Assembly: GCA_017591395.1 (NCBI GenBank)
Contig: WEDG01001390.1
Span: 186,001-250,000, forward strand
Reading direction: 5' to 3'
Length of the DNA stretch: 64,000 bases
DNA from: Schistocephalus solidus
Taxonomy: Eukaryota > Platyhelminthes > Cestoda > Diphyllobothriidea > Diphyllobothriidae
Shown: in pieces, positions 39,521 to 49,330 of the stretch
How positions within the stretch are numbered: the first letter of the stretch is position 1
Layout of the letters: each line of letters begins with the position of its first letter
Position numbers and translations under genes: made by a program
Notes under the pieces: model-generated
Seen by the model: the letters and a program-made list of their open reading frames with translations, nothing else
Told to the model about the DNA's origin: nothing
Database searches by the model: none

Positions 39521-40406
39521 GTGTACAAACCCGACGTCGGACACCTTCAGACGCAATGCAACAACGGTCCGATGAGCACAACTTCTGGGGCAGAAAACGA
39601 CTCTTCTGCCACCTCTGCTTCGAACCGCACGATGACGACAAGCCCCACCACCGGTGATCAAACTTTCCGATGTCCCGCCAGCCTTGATCAAAGGCACCAT
39701 CCTCCCTCCCGTAACTCTGCCACCGACCACACCGATGGTCACCGCTGGCACCACTTCAATCACTCCCACTACCGAAGAAACCACTTCCGACTACCCGCCA
39801 CCTGCTACCTCCAACTCCACATCAACCTCCACCACCATAACCCCCACTACCAGCAATGGGGACACTGCCCTAACCTGCCCTAATTGCAATCGTACATTCA
39901 CCTTGCACATCGGCCTGGTAGGCCATTTGCAAATTAATCGCACAGAGGCTGAAAAACCAGAAACTGGAGCACCAACAGACAGCAGAGATAACCGTCTTCA
40001 CTGCCCTCGCTGCCCTCAAGCATTCACTCACCACATGGGCCTATTCAGTCACATGCACATCCATAGCAGCGGAATTCATTGTTATGATGTCATACCTAAC
40101 ACATCCTGCACACCGCTCAACTCTACCATTCCCAGCTCTCCCATGAGAGTGATCACCAGTACCAGCAGCACCATTCCCACCATCTCAGAACCTCACGACC
40201 TATCCTGCCCTCATTGTCACTGCGCATGTACATCACGCATCGGCCTGATAGGTCACTTACGAATTAATCGCACAGAGACCGGTGAACCAGTACCAGGATC
40301 AGCAACATATACTTGCCGCACCAGACTCAACTGTCCGCACTGTCCACTCACATTCACACACCACATGGGCCTCCTCGAACACATGCGTTTCCAAGATAAC
40401 CTGTAG
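39521..40406 (+). pseudogene. Retroelement ORF C-terminus with four C2H2 zinc-finger modules, frameshifted
   Basis: Two overlapping open frames make up the fragment. The first (from about 39521) includes HLQTQCNNGP, the end of an eroded finger. It gives way near 39635-39660 to a second frame that stays open to the TAG at 40404-40406, about 250 codons counted from a GTG at 39654. In the second frame a Thr/Pro/Ser-rich linker (residues 15-70) precedes four finger modules. Module 1 has C75, C78, H91 and N95; module 2 has C117, C120, H133 and H137; module 3 has C185, C188, H201 and N205; module 4 has C227, C230, H243 and Gln at 247. Only module 2 keeps all four zinc ligands. Such fingers probably bind nucleic acid, perhaps the element's own RNA or the target DNA. 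The frameshift, the missing N-terminal domains and the lost ligands mark it as a dead copy. Confidence 0.75.
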
Positions 40407-40518
40407 TAAACTACCGTAGGCTAGACGACATCAAAACACACTACCTCCATCAACACACGCATGACTCCGCACCATCATCGCATATGTCGCTCAGTGCAAA
40501 CTCATACACTTGAGACCA

Positions 40519-41310
40519 TCACGGTTAACTAGAAACCGTGGTTTTGAAGACTGTCAACTGACGCTTTTTAGCAGACCATGCTGTCAGGCCAGCGTGTGTT
40601 GTGTGTTGAGTAGCTGACCAGTAGACTGGGAGTCAGATGTAGATGGCTCCTTCTTACCTCCTGGTTTTGGTTATCCTGGTGTGAGTGCCAAGGGGTTCAG
40701 GTCATGCTGTAGCACGCGAAGACGGGGTCACCGACCCAATCAGCCACTGTGCGAACTCCCGTATCAGACTGACTCGGACGGTGGTCTGAGTGTGGGATGG
40801 GGGAGAGAGTGATGTCAATGGATCAGTGAATTTTCGATATTATAAACAATCTGACGTGATTTGAAAGTATAACTATGCGCTATAAGCTTTGGCTTGGAAG
40901 GTTGCCAACTGACGAAATAACTTGGAACATGCGGTCAGCCCGTATGTGTTTGTGTGGAGTGGCTGTTTGGTGGACTGAGAGTCAAGTTGCAATGGCTCCT
41001 TCTTAATGTGGCCTTTATAGCACTCCCAATCTGCTGGGATCCAAGTCACCCCTCTTCTTTTGCTGTGCTCTTATTTGTGGTGGACCACATTGTGTGAACC
41101 TGGACTCTCTGCCGTCTCCGGTCTTCTTGATCTGTCTTGAAACCGGCGGAGGAGTGGAACAGAAAGTGATCTAGATGCCGTAAAAGTCTACGCTCGCTAA
41201 AATCCACCGTATGTCACCGTCCCAGCACCACTATACCGTGAAGCATACGGTGGACATTTTCCCAATCGACGGTCAAACTGTCGTCGTATGTTCATCTACT
41301 TCCCAGGCGA
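40519..41310 (+). repeat. Retroelement 3' tail with an internal tandem duplication
   Basis: This is non-coding sequence downstream of the zinc-finger stop codon. Two diverged units lie head to tail. Unit A (about 40519-40690) and unit B (about 40883-41050) share in order an anchor near tcaactgacg / ccaactgacg, then ggtcag or gtcaggcc, gactg(g/a)gagtca and atggctccttctta. The offset is about 350-365 bases. The part from about 40640 to 41300 aligns along its length with 13.44-14.13 kb. Shared anchors include gacggtggtctga, ataaacaatctgacgtg, ttggcttggaaggttgccaactgacga and tgatgtggcctttat-like runs. The right edge is approximate. Confidence 0.7.
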
Positions 41311-43274
41311 CTGACGGCTTCTAAGAGGCAAAAATGTGAATCTGATACAGATTAACCTCTCCCTCGTTTATGCATATACCAGTTGTCAAGGGTAGACACA
41401 CGCTCTTCGCAATCTTGTGTTTGGATTCGCTACACAGCGACCTGAATCTACGTTTGCTGCAATACCCCCTTTTAAGAACAGGCACTTCAGTGAGAAAAAC
41501 CTTCATAAAAAAGTAAATAGAATTGCGAACGTCAACAGTGGTAATGAAACGCATCGCCAAGCTTTTCGTATTTTCACTGATAAAAATTTACTAACCTTAT
41601 TTAATAGTAAAGGACTAAGCAAGTTCTCCTTCAGCATATTGTTTTACAAAGTCTTTAGTTGTATTACCAACACTAATTTTCTATAAGAGGAATACTTTTA
41701 ATACGTACATGTAAGTTTACAGAATGTTGAAAAACTGATACTTTGCAGTTAAGCTTTTTCAATGAAGATAATATACATTCGACCGTTTTTTGCAAGGCGC
41801 TGCTATCATTTATGCACTGTTAATCACAACCTTTAACTTTGATGTGGCCATTTAAAATGAAATCAAGTCAATCTGAAGAGGATAGAAAAGCAGCTTATAA
41901 AAGATGATGCTCACGTGAAAAAGAGTTTTTAACTAAAGATATGTTATTTCTATAATGGAAACAAGAGAGAGAGAGTTGCAATTGGTGAAGATAAAAAACT
42001 GCATAAAGGGGATCTTCAATTAACCCAATTTTGTTTATCAGTAGAACGTTCATGGTTTGTAATTAGTTATATTAAATGTGGGATTTAATATTTTTTTGTT
42101 GTATTCTATACCCCAAACAGCAGGTTACCAAGCGTTAATTTTGCTTACTCACACTGTTACTTTTGCAAGTGGTTCAAAAGGGTAAATATAGGTTGAACTC
42201 AGCCTTTACACTAACTTTCTTACCAACATCAATAAGGTTTGTTGAAAAAACCTGATTGATGATGTCATTTTTTTGGGAAAAATATTCTTCATGCTTTTAA
42301 CTCCGCTCGAGTCCAAATAGAAAAGAAATACAAGTTTCATTTTAGCAAAGAATGTTATTTTTGAATATACATGGCAAATATGAACCAGTGGCAATTTGAA
42401 CCGCAAAAACTTAAATATAAAATTAATCCACCGATAAAATTGTTACTAGTTAGTTGAAAATTAGGAGACGTAAATGTTACGCCTCTCATTTTAAAAATAT
42501 TAGTTAAATAATTTCAAATACACAATCCACCGATTCATTACTTCCTTGCTCAAATCTTCATTACACTTCAACCGCGTAAGATCAATATTTTCTGCGCATA
42601 CTTACTGTATAACAAACAAGGCATGGTTATTTATTTTGTTATAGGTTACCTTCAACAACCGAATCAATCTAAATACAGAAGATGACTGAACTCACGCAAT
42701 GTCATGTCAAATTTGAGTGAGTAACTTAGCTTTTATAAGGTCTTGCTTTTTTAATTTGTTAGTTGAGGTGAGGCTCATAAAGTCTTTTACTTAAGAAAAT
42801 GCATTTAAAATCCTGTAAATTGAATGAAAATAGGCACAATTTGGGCGAAAGCTGAGTTTGCTGGATAACAAAATATTTCCTATGCTGTTTTATATTTCAA
42901 AACAAAACCTAATCTTTTTCGTGCGTTCTGCTATACAAAAACATTAATGTGAGCACAAAAACACTCCAATAATCCCTTCTAGAAATTGGAAAATCAGATA
43001 TTAAGTCAATCAAATTCAAGCAAACGTGACTCAAAGGAATCGCACTGTCTTACAGAAAAAATAAACAAATTCAGCTTTAAATATTTTTTTTGCAAATTTA
43101 TGATTTTGTTTCCGCAAAACGCAAAAATTACATTGTTCGTTTCACCACAACGAGAGTGTGAACTATAGACATGTGGAAATGTGGAGATGAACTCCCAAAA
43201 AACACATGAGAAAATACCTTTTGTTATAATATAATTACTGCAGATTCGTACTTTGGAAGCGCAATGAGCAGAAA
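41311..43274. other. Non-coding stretch
   Basis: Overlapping frames on both strands at 41321-41686 have no domain. A short (GA)n lies at 41965-41975. Nothing else is seen. Confidence 0.5.
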
Positions 43275-43465
43275 ATTAGCAGTTTTCGCAATATCTTCGT
43301 AAAATTTCGGACACTTTTGTACATTCCCAATCTTAGAATGGGGCATCACAGTTAACAGGTAAAACGAAAAACATTGGTAAAGAGGGAAAGTGAGTTCTTT
43401 CATTTTCAAAAGAAGACATATCACTAATTTTCAAGGAAGTCAAACACTTGCTCAAACTTCGCAAT
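43275..43465 (-). repeat. Dispersed repeat family C, minus-strand copy
   Basis: This is the inverted partner of 17090-17290, with the 17-base identity at 43328-43344 and the gaaaatgaaagaa anchor ending at 43407. The minus-strand open frame (43424 to 43224) belongs to the repeat. Confidence 0.6.
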
Positions 43466-44605
43466 TTATATTCTCCAGCCATTTATTTGCAAAATATTGA
43501 ATTAAGACCTTTTTAAATAAGTAAACTATTATAAAACGTTTTTGAATAGATCTTAGGCAGATTATTAGCCGAATTTTGTTGTGGACGTTCACTTTTTAGG
43601 TAGAGTTTTCATGTTTGGATGAGCCTACAAATATCACGCAAACGGCAATCTGTATTAAAAAAGAATATCCGAAAATAATTAGTCGGTGAATGCTTTTAAG
43701 ATTTGTCTTATTTTTAAGGTTTTAATAAACACATGGACAGAATCTAAATTTATGGTCATTTTCCTGGAACCACTGAATATTCTGAAATATTTGTTGACAT
43801 TTCAATGATGATCGGTAACAAACTGTAATGGAATATCAAACATACCTCTAAAAATCTGAGGAAAGTAAAATTTTCTTATTAAACGCAAAATGTATACTAA
43901 TGGTTTCACCTGACAATTATTTTCGAATATTCTAATTACAGTAACAGCGATCTTTCTTGCTTTTGGAATTTACCGTTTTTTAAAAAAGTAAGTGTTTATA
44001 AACAATCGATATTATTTTTCCGATTTCAATTAAGTCTTTACTTCGCCTCAATTTGTTCAGTAGTATATCAAATATTTGGTACATGCGTTAGCAGCGGTTT
44101 GCAAATGCTTATGAATCTTTCCTAAATTTCAGCATTTTTCATGAGACAGGTCACGCACTGTATATACTGACGTTTACTTTGATATTCAGGAAAACGTGAG
44201 GAGCATAAGATTAAAGAAATGTTAACTATACTGTTAAGCATAAAAGAATGCCCTTCATTTAAATTTTGCTTGCACAAATAAATCACAAGCAGTAAACATG
44301 TATGACCAAAATAAGGCAAGTGATTTTATTTCTCAAAAACGGGTTAAATGATACTAATTTTCCGATGTTTTCTAGTGTTAAAATGGGCAAGGACAAATAA
44401 ATGTATTTACCCTCTGTTTACGTATGTACTTTTAAGGCCATCATATGTTAAATAACTGTGGGTATTAGTCTTCCTTTCTTGTGACGTTGGCGTTGCATTA
44501 ACCTATCTACATTTCTCATCTAAAAATATATGGGATAAATACGCATTTCGTTCGCCTCCATTTCGTGAACGTGGTTATTACCCAACAGAAAGATGAAAGA
44601 TCACT

Positions 44606-45253
44606 TTGACTTGTTTCTCACTGACTGACATAATGCGATCCTCTTTGCACCCCGACGCTGACGTGACCTATTCAGAGTCAAGTAAGAAGGTGATGGAAGA
44701 AAGGAAGCTAGATCAGCCAATTGTCCAAATTTCTGCAGAAGAAACATGGAGATGTCTGACAAATGAAGTGCGGCATATGTATCTTTGAAATCTATTTGTT
44801 AATTATCCTTGCTTAATTCTGCTAAGCAGTTTATAGGCAACGCGTAACTTGCATTTTCAAAACTTTTGCGCCGTAGTATACTTTATGGAAGAAATGGAAG
44901 AATTAAACTTTACTACAGATGAAAGTATTAGCTGCTCACAAAAGGCAAATGAAAGCGCAGTTTATTTAAATGAAATAAAATATAAAGTAACAACAACAAA
45001 TTGCAATTTACAAAGAGAAGTTTTAATTCGTAACATCATCCAAAGTTTCATCTTTTCCCTTTATTAAAAGAGATACTGTGCACCGCCTTGTTAATAACAG
45101 CTTCCGGCCAAAACGGTAAAGCCTTCTCTAGCAGCTGTGTAACATCTAATTTAATCCAGGCCAATAAGCATGGTTCAAAGCCTCAGCAGACAAAAAACGT
45201 CCCTTTCAAAAGATCCGTTTTTTGGGGATGCCGACATTCACCTCTATTCTTAC
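44606..45253 (+). CDS. Cluster of three exon-like segments
   Basis: Three forward open segments with hydrophilic, Glu/Lys-rich or balanced composition lie within 650 bases. Segment 1 (44606-44788) encodes VMEERKLDQPIVQIS and offers ttcag|agtcaa at 44675/44676 and a strong internal donor TCAA|gtaaga. Segment 2 (about 44870-45021) follows gcgccgtag and encodes FMEEMEELNFTTDES, with a possible donor TTC|gtaaca. Segment 3 (45101-45253) has acceptor ttaataacag and donor TTAC|gtaaat and encodes SNLIQANKHGSKPQQ. No single model uses all the sites cleanly and no domain is recognised. Listed as a region to test, not a gene model. Confidence 0.2.
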
Positions 45254-46872
45254 GTAAATTCTCTTTTTAGTTTATTTAACCTTGCACTTTGTGTTATAAA
45301 ATAGTTTAAATTTAGGCACTGTACTAGGTCAAATTGTGACATGAATATACCGTCCCTGCACATTTTTCTGATCGAAAATATAGTTCAATGCATATCTGTA
45401 ACGTTCCTAATATAAGTGATAAAAAGCGCATACTATTGAGTAAAAAACTTATTTTTAATTTTAAAATTAATTTTAACCGTGTTCAAAAGAGGTGCCGAAC
45501 TGATTTGATCGTTTTTATACAGTTCCACTTATAGACCAATGTAGAACCAAAGATTTTACACCCATGTAATTCAGTCCATGGAAGGCTATAGCAATTTTTC
45601 CAGAGCGCAGCGCAAATAAACGAATAAAAAGTGTCGGCAGCTAACTGATGGGCAGTACTCCTGCAGCCTTATTCCAGGATAATGTACTTTTGCCTAGTAT
45701 AAGACGATTAATTCTTGTGCTGCTATCCAGATGACAAGAAAAAAACAAAGGATGCCGCTTTCAGGCAAAAATTGGAAAAGCCATCACATGTTTACAACCG
45801 ATTGATTTTCTACAGTCAATGAAGTTGGATTTTTAGGACTTTAAACAAGAACAGAAGGGAGCGACGATGCCCTCTTATTAACTATTCCGTAATTGAAACG
45901 TCCCATATTAAAATGGCACTTTATTTAAAAAAACAGCTGTTTTCCTTCTTATCTATGACATTTTAATGAATTGAAAATCAAAACTGATAACACTTACATT
46001 AAAGATTAATGCCCTTCTGGATTAAAATCTAGTGACGGAAAGACAGACTGTAATGTAGGCTAGCGTGTATTAGTATCGCACGATATTTCCAATGTGCCAG
46101 AATTCGATAATGTTTTTGCTTAGTTGTCGAAAGAAAATCCGTTCATGGAATATTATTACAGACAAATTAACATTTTTGATTGCTTGACAATTGTTTGTGC
46201 AAATCAACTTATTTTTTATAATGCTATTTTATCTTCTTAGTGATCTTGTATGTTCTGTTGCTTTGGGAAAGTTATTTGTTGAATATCGTAGCTTATAATG
46301 CGGTCTTAAACCTCGAATTGTTATTAAATTTGAAAATCAACATTTACGCTCTCGATTTAAGTAGATATATATAATTAGATGTGTTCTCATAAAAATAATA
46401 TTGTGATAAATTCAAATCATGCCTATACAATTATATGGCAGGTCAGCACTTGGTTAGAAATTGCGAGGGATTGAGTTAGCCTGTTGTTGTTGACAGTTCG
46501 GGGGTTTAGGCTTCAAATCTGCAAATAACCTGCATGTTGTCAAGCGATTTCTCTTCTGAATTATCAGGACTGTCAGGAAATATAGGAGGTCCAGCGAAAA
46601 TTGCTTGCGAGCACAAAACCCAAATGTTAAGTTCGAAGTAAGTACTCACTAACTTTGCGTCGCTCACTTGGATTTTAACCCACCAAATAAACAGTCAGAC
46701 CTGAAGATTATATTCAGATCATATTATTTGCTAAAAAATACTATTGAATTTTCATTATTAATGATTTCTGTGGCCTATCAAGAATATATTTGTTGGTAAT
46801 TTCTGATGAGGGATTTAAGTGCGAATCAAAAACGTCAGGTAAATAGAGCTCTGATACCAGCGATATGGTTTT

Positions 46873-46902
46873 TTCTTCTTCTTCTTCTTCTTCTTCTTCT
46901 TT
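46873..46902 (+). repeat. (TTC)n microsatellite, about 10 units
   Basis: A pure TTC run sits in AT-rich non-coding DNA, read as GAA on the minus strand. No flanking gene is evident. Confidence 0.9.
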
Positions 46903-47029
46903 TAACTGTCAAAATATAGATTTCTACACGAATTTCAAATAGCATCAGCAAAACCACACACAGCTGCACTACTATTAAAGGGATAACATGACAACTTGAA
47001 TGGAAGTCGAAGAATCTTCATGACGCAAT

Positions 47030-47330
47030 TTAAGTAATTTAGATAGCTTTGGTTCCTCCGGTGGTCATAGATTTTGACAGGGTTGCCCAAATATCGGCTG
47101 ACTGACTCCATCTTCGGGTTCCCAAACTTAAACATTCGTAACCACGGCCCCTTCCACCTAGGAATGGTTCAGACTTCGAGGGGTGCGTCAGAGACGCCAT
47201 TCCAGTCAACTCATAGGCTGACACTGTCTCGCTTTTGCTACTGTATTTATAAAAACAAGACCAGGCTGAGGGGACTGCTTCACAGAAAAATGACTTGACG
47301 CAAACAGATACATGACGTCGGATTTTATGC
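47030..47330 (-). other. GC-richer island, probable decayed dispersed repeat
   Basis: About 300 bases near 50 percent GC carry overlapping short open frames on both strands (three of 60-75 codons). The minus strand reads gaaggggccgtggttacgaa and, further on, ctatgaccaccggagg. No domain is recognised. The abrupt composition change and the many stops at its edges fit an inserted repeat better than an exon. Confidence 0.3.
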
Positions 47331-48131
47331 AGAAGAGGCTGTGACAGTGAATAACATACACAGCTGCTTAAAACAGCAATCGTACGACAACAGTGTCCCA
47401 GTGACCTTGCAGATTCCTCGAAAGTCCTTTTTCTTCCTTTAATCAGTCACTCAATTTCCCTGTTACTGAATCTGTCAAACAGTCCAGGACGTCAACTTTG
47501 CTAATATTTCTGAAAAGGTTGCATAAATTATTACTTGCAAATTCACTTAGGAGAAAAGTGAACTTCGACGGACACTTATATCAATTCAGAACTAATGTTA
47601 AGAACAGTTTAGGATAAAAGGAAGTTTTTCGCATGGCATGTGCCTAAAATACACTGCTAACGTGTCATCACATTGGGTGCCTATGTAGTTTACTAGACGT
47701 GTCCTGTTATTGATAGCCATGCCTTCTGTACACCAATATATTATTCTAAATAGTTTGACGTTTAGGTATGTTTGTAAAATATATTTTTCTAATTTGAAAT
47801 TGTCTTCACTATCTCGTAATAAAATGCACTAGAAACGCGGTTTACTAATTTTTCACTACTTTTGAGCCAATGCTGTTGGTTTGGATCTACTGGTGTATTG
47901 CAAACCTCGACGGTTCAGTTTTCGGCTTGTACTCAAATTCAAACTGCTTACCCTTTAAGTTCCTCAAAACAAACAAAGAAGTTCGATTGCTGTCTTTAGG
48001 ATGGGCTTTTAAGTGGTTTGGAAATTTCTCTGATCATTTTAACTGAATACTACCAAATTACCAACATGTTTTTTCCTGCGCAGTACTGGTTAGGCTTAGA
48101 AAAAACAGTTAAGTTTATTTTGGCTCTACAG

Positions 48132-48350
48132 GTGCATACCAAGTCAAGCGCTGAGGGGAGAAACGATGAGCTAGACAATAACAAACTGAAACGCGTGGAC
48201 AAAGTTTTGAGAGACGAGTTAATTGAAAAGTATGATAAAACCACTTATTTGGAAACCAAACATACCACTTACTATGGAGTTGCAGACATAAAAATTGTTT
48301 CGGTACAGCAAAAAGTAAAAAAACGCTCTCAAAGACTTTGCAAAAAATAA
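48132..48350 (+). CDS. Candidate exon, Lys/Asp/Glu-rich
   Basis: The acceptor-like ttattttggctctacag ends at 48131. The frame then stays open to TAA at 48348-48350, or could leave at the donor-like GAAAA|gtatga at 48229/48230. The peptide starts VHTKSSAEGRNDELD and continues KLKRVDKVLRDELIE, which could be helical. Three minus-strand open frames overlap it and look like shadows. No family is recognised. Confidence 0.25.
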   Translation: MHTKSSAEGRNDELDNNKLKRVDKVLRDELIEKYDKTTYLETKHTTYYGVADIKIVSVQQKVKKRSQRLCKK

Positions 48351-49149
48351 ACAAGCATAACTTGAATATTTTTTGCTTAAAACACAATTTCTACAATCGA
48401 AGATCATTATAAGCATTTGTCTGCTTTGGATTTCTTTTTTGATAAAAATTGACATCTCACTGCAAACATGCACTCTCCAACGAAGCTTCCATCATATTAC
48501 TATAAACAGGCTGCTATGATGCAAGCAGATACGCGAAGCATTAATCCTATCCAAATAACAACCTTAAGTTAAAAATAACCTTGTAAATTTGTGAATTATT
48601 TTCTACTTCAGAAATGCTTCAGAAAATGCTTCGTTTTTGTATCATGTTAAAAACGCATACCACTTTACACCACAAAATATATTCAAAATCCAGAAAGGGA
48701 ATAAATCTATCACTTAGACCTTCTAGGTAGTCAAGAGGCCGAAAAAAGATAAGTACTTGCATTCAGCAAGTGGTTAAAAACGCACTAAATGAGTAATTGG
48801 ACTTTCAGCTTAATCATTAATCAGTTTACCACATGTTTCAGTGCATTTCAGCAATTTGTTCGAAATTTATATGACTAAGTGATGCTCAAAACAATCGGAG
48901 TAAACTTCTAAACGAAAACATTTTTCGCATTTGCAGCAAACATGCACAAGGGGTCTTGACTACTTTTAGCCGAAATTATGAAAATGGGTTTTCAAAATAT
49001 GCCTAAGACTTTCAAAGTGCATTTTAAAAACCATGCTTAACCAGTGCTCATTTTCTATTATGTGAGAGAATGTCGTTGGCAAGAAATACTTTTTTTTAAC
49101 ATTTTAAAAACTGTTAACTTCACAACGTCTTGTCGTTCAAGCGAGCAAG

Positions 49150-49330
49150 AAAACAGCTGGTTTATTTAGTGGTCGTAGCGGTAATATTAGTTTTAATAGT
49201 GACACTTCCATCTGACCCGAGTGTGAAAAACGCAGCAACCTTGGTGTGCTTCGAACCCAAGACCGCAAATACAAGACTATTGTACGGTCAAAGATATAGC
49301 CGAGGTCTCAACCTGGAGTCTTGAAGTTAA
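49150..49330 (-). repeat. tRNA-like SINE candidate
   Basis: On the minus strand, cggtcttgggttcgaagcac (around 49270-49250) resembles a tRNA anticodon-arm to T-arm region with a B box. A weaker A-box-like stretch, ctcggctatatctttga, lies about 40 bases upstream. A plus-strand open frame (49130-49324) crosses it and would encode a hydrophobic segment (VYLVVVAVILVLIVTL) near its start. I take the frame as fortuitous, but a membrane-anchor exon cannot be excluded. Confidence 0.25.

Larger units (their letters stand above)
39500..41310 (+). mobile_element. 3' part of a non-LTR (LINE-type) retrotransposon
   Basis: This segment is GC-richer than its surroundings. It consists of a frameshifted zinc-finger coding tail followed by about 900 bases of non-coding tail. 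The tail recurs, without the coding part, at about 13.44-14.13 kb in the same orientation. A coding-plus-tail copy and a tail-only copy are what 5'-truncated insertion by target-primed reverse transcription produces. No reverse transcriptase or endonuclease domain is visible upstream, so this copy is itself 5'-truncated or deleted. I see no poly-A tail or clear target-site duplication, so both ends are approximate. Assigning the C2H2 tail to retroelement proteins of diphyllobothriidean tapeworms is from memory of that protein family. Confidence 0.75.

Noticed and set aside
39518..39784. 88-codon minus-strand open frame opposite the zinc-finger region
   Set aside because: It is a shadow of the Thr/Pro-rich linker on the plus strand, with no domain of its own.
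45455..45470. Perfect palindrome ttaattttaaaattaa
   Set aside because: It is A/T only in A/T-rich DNA, so it is expected by chance.
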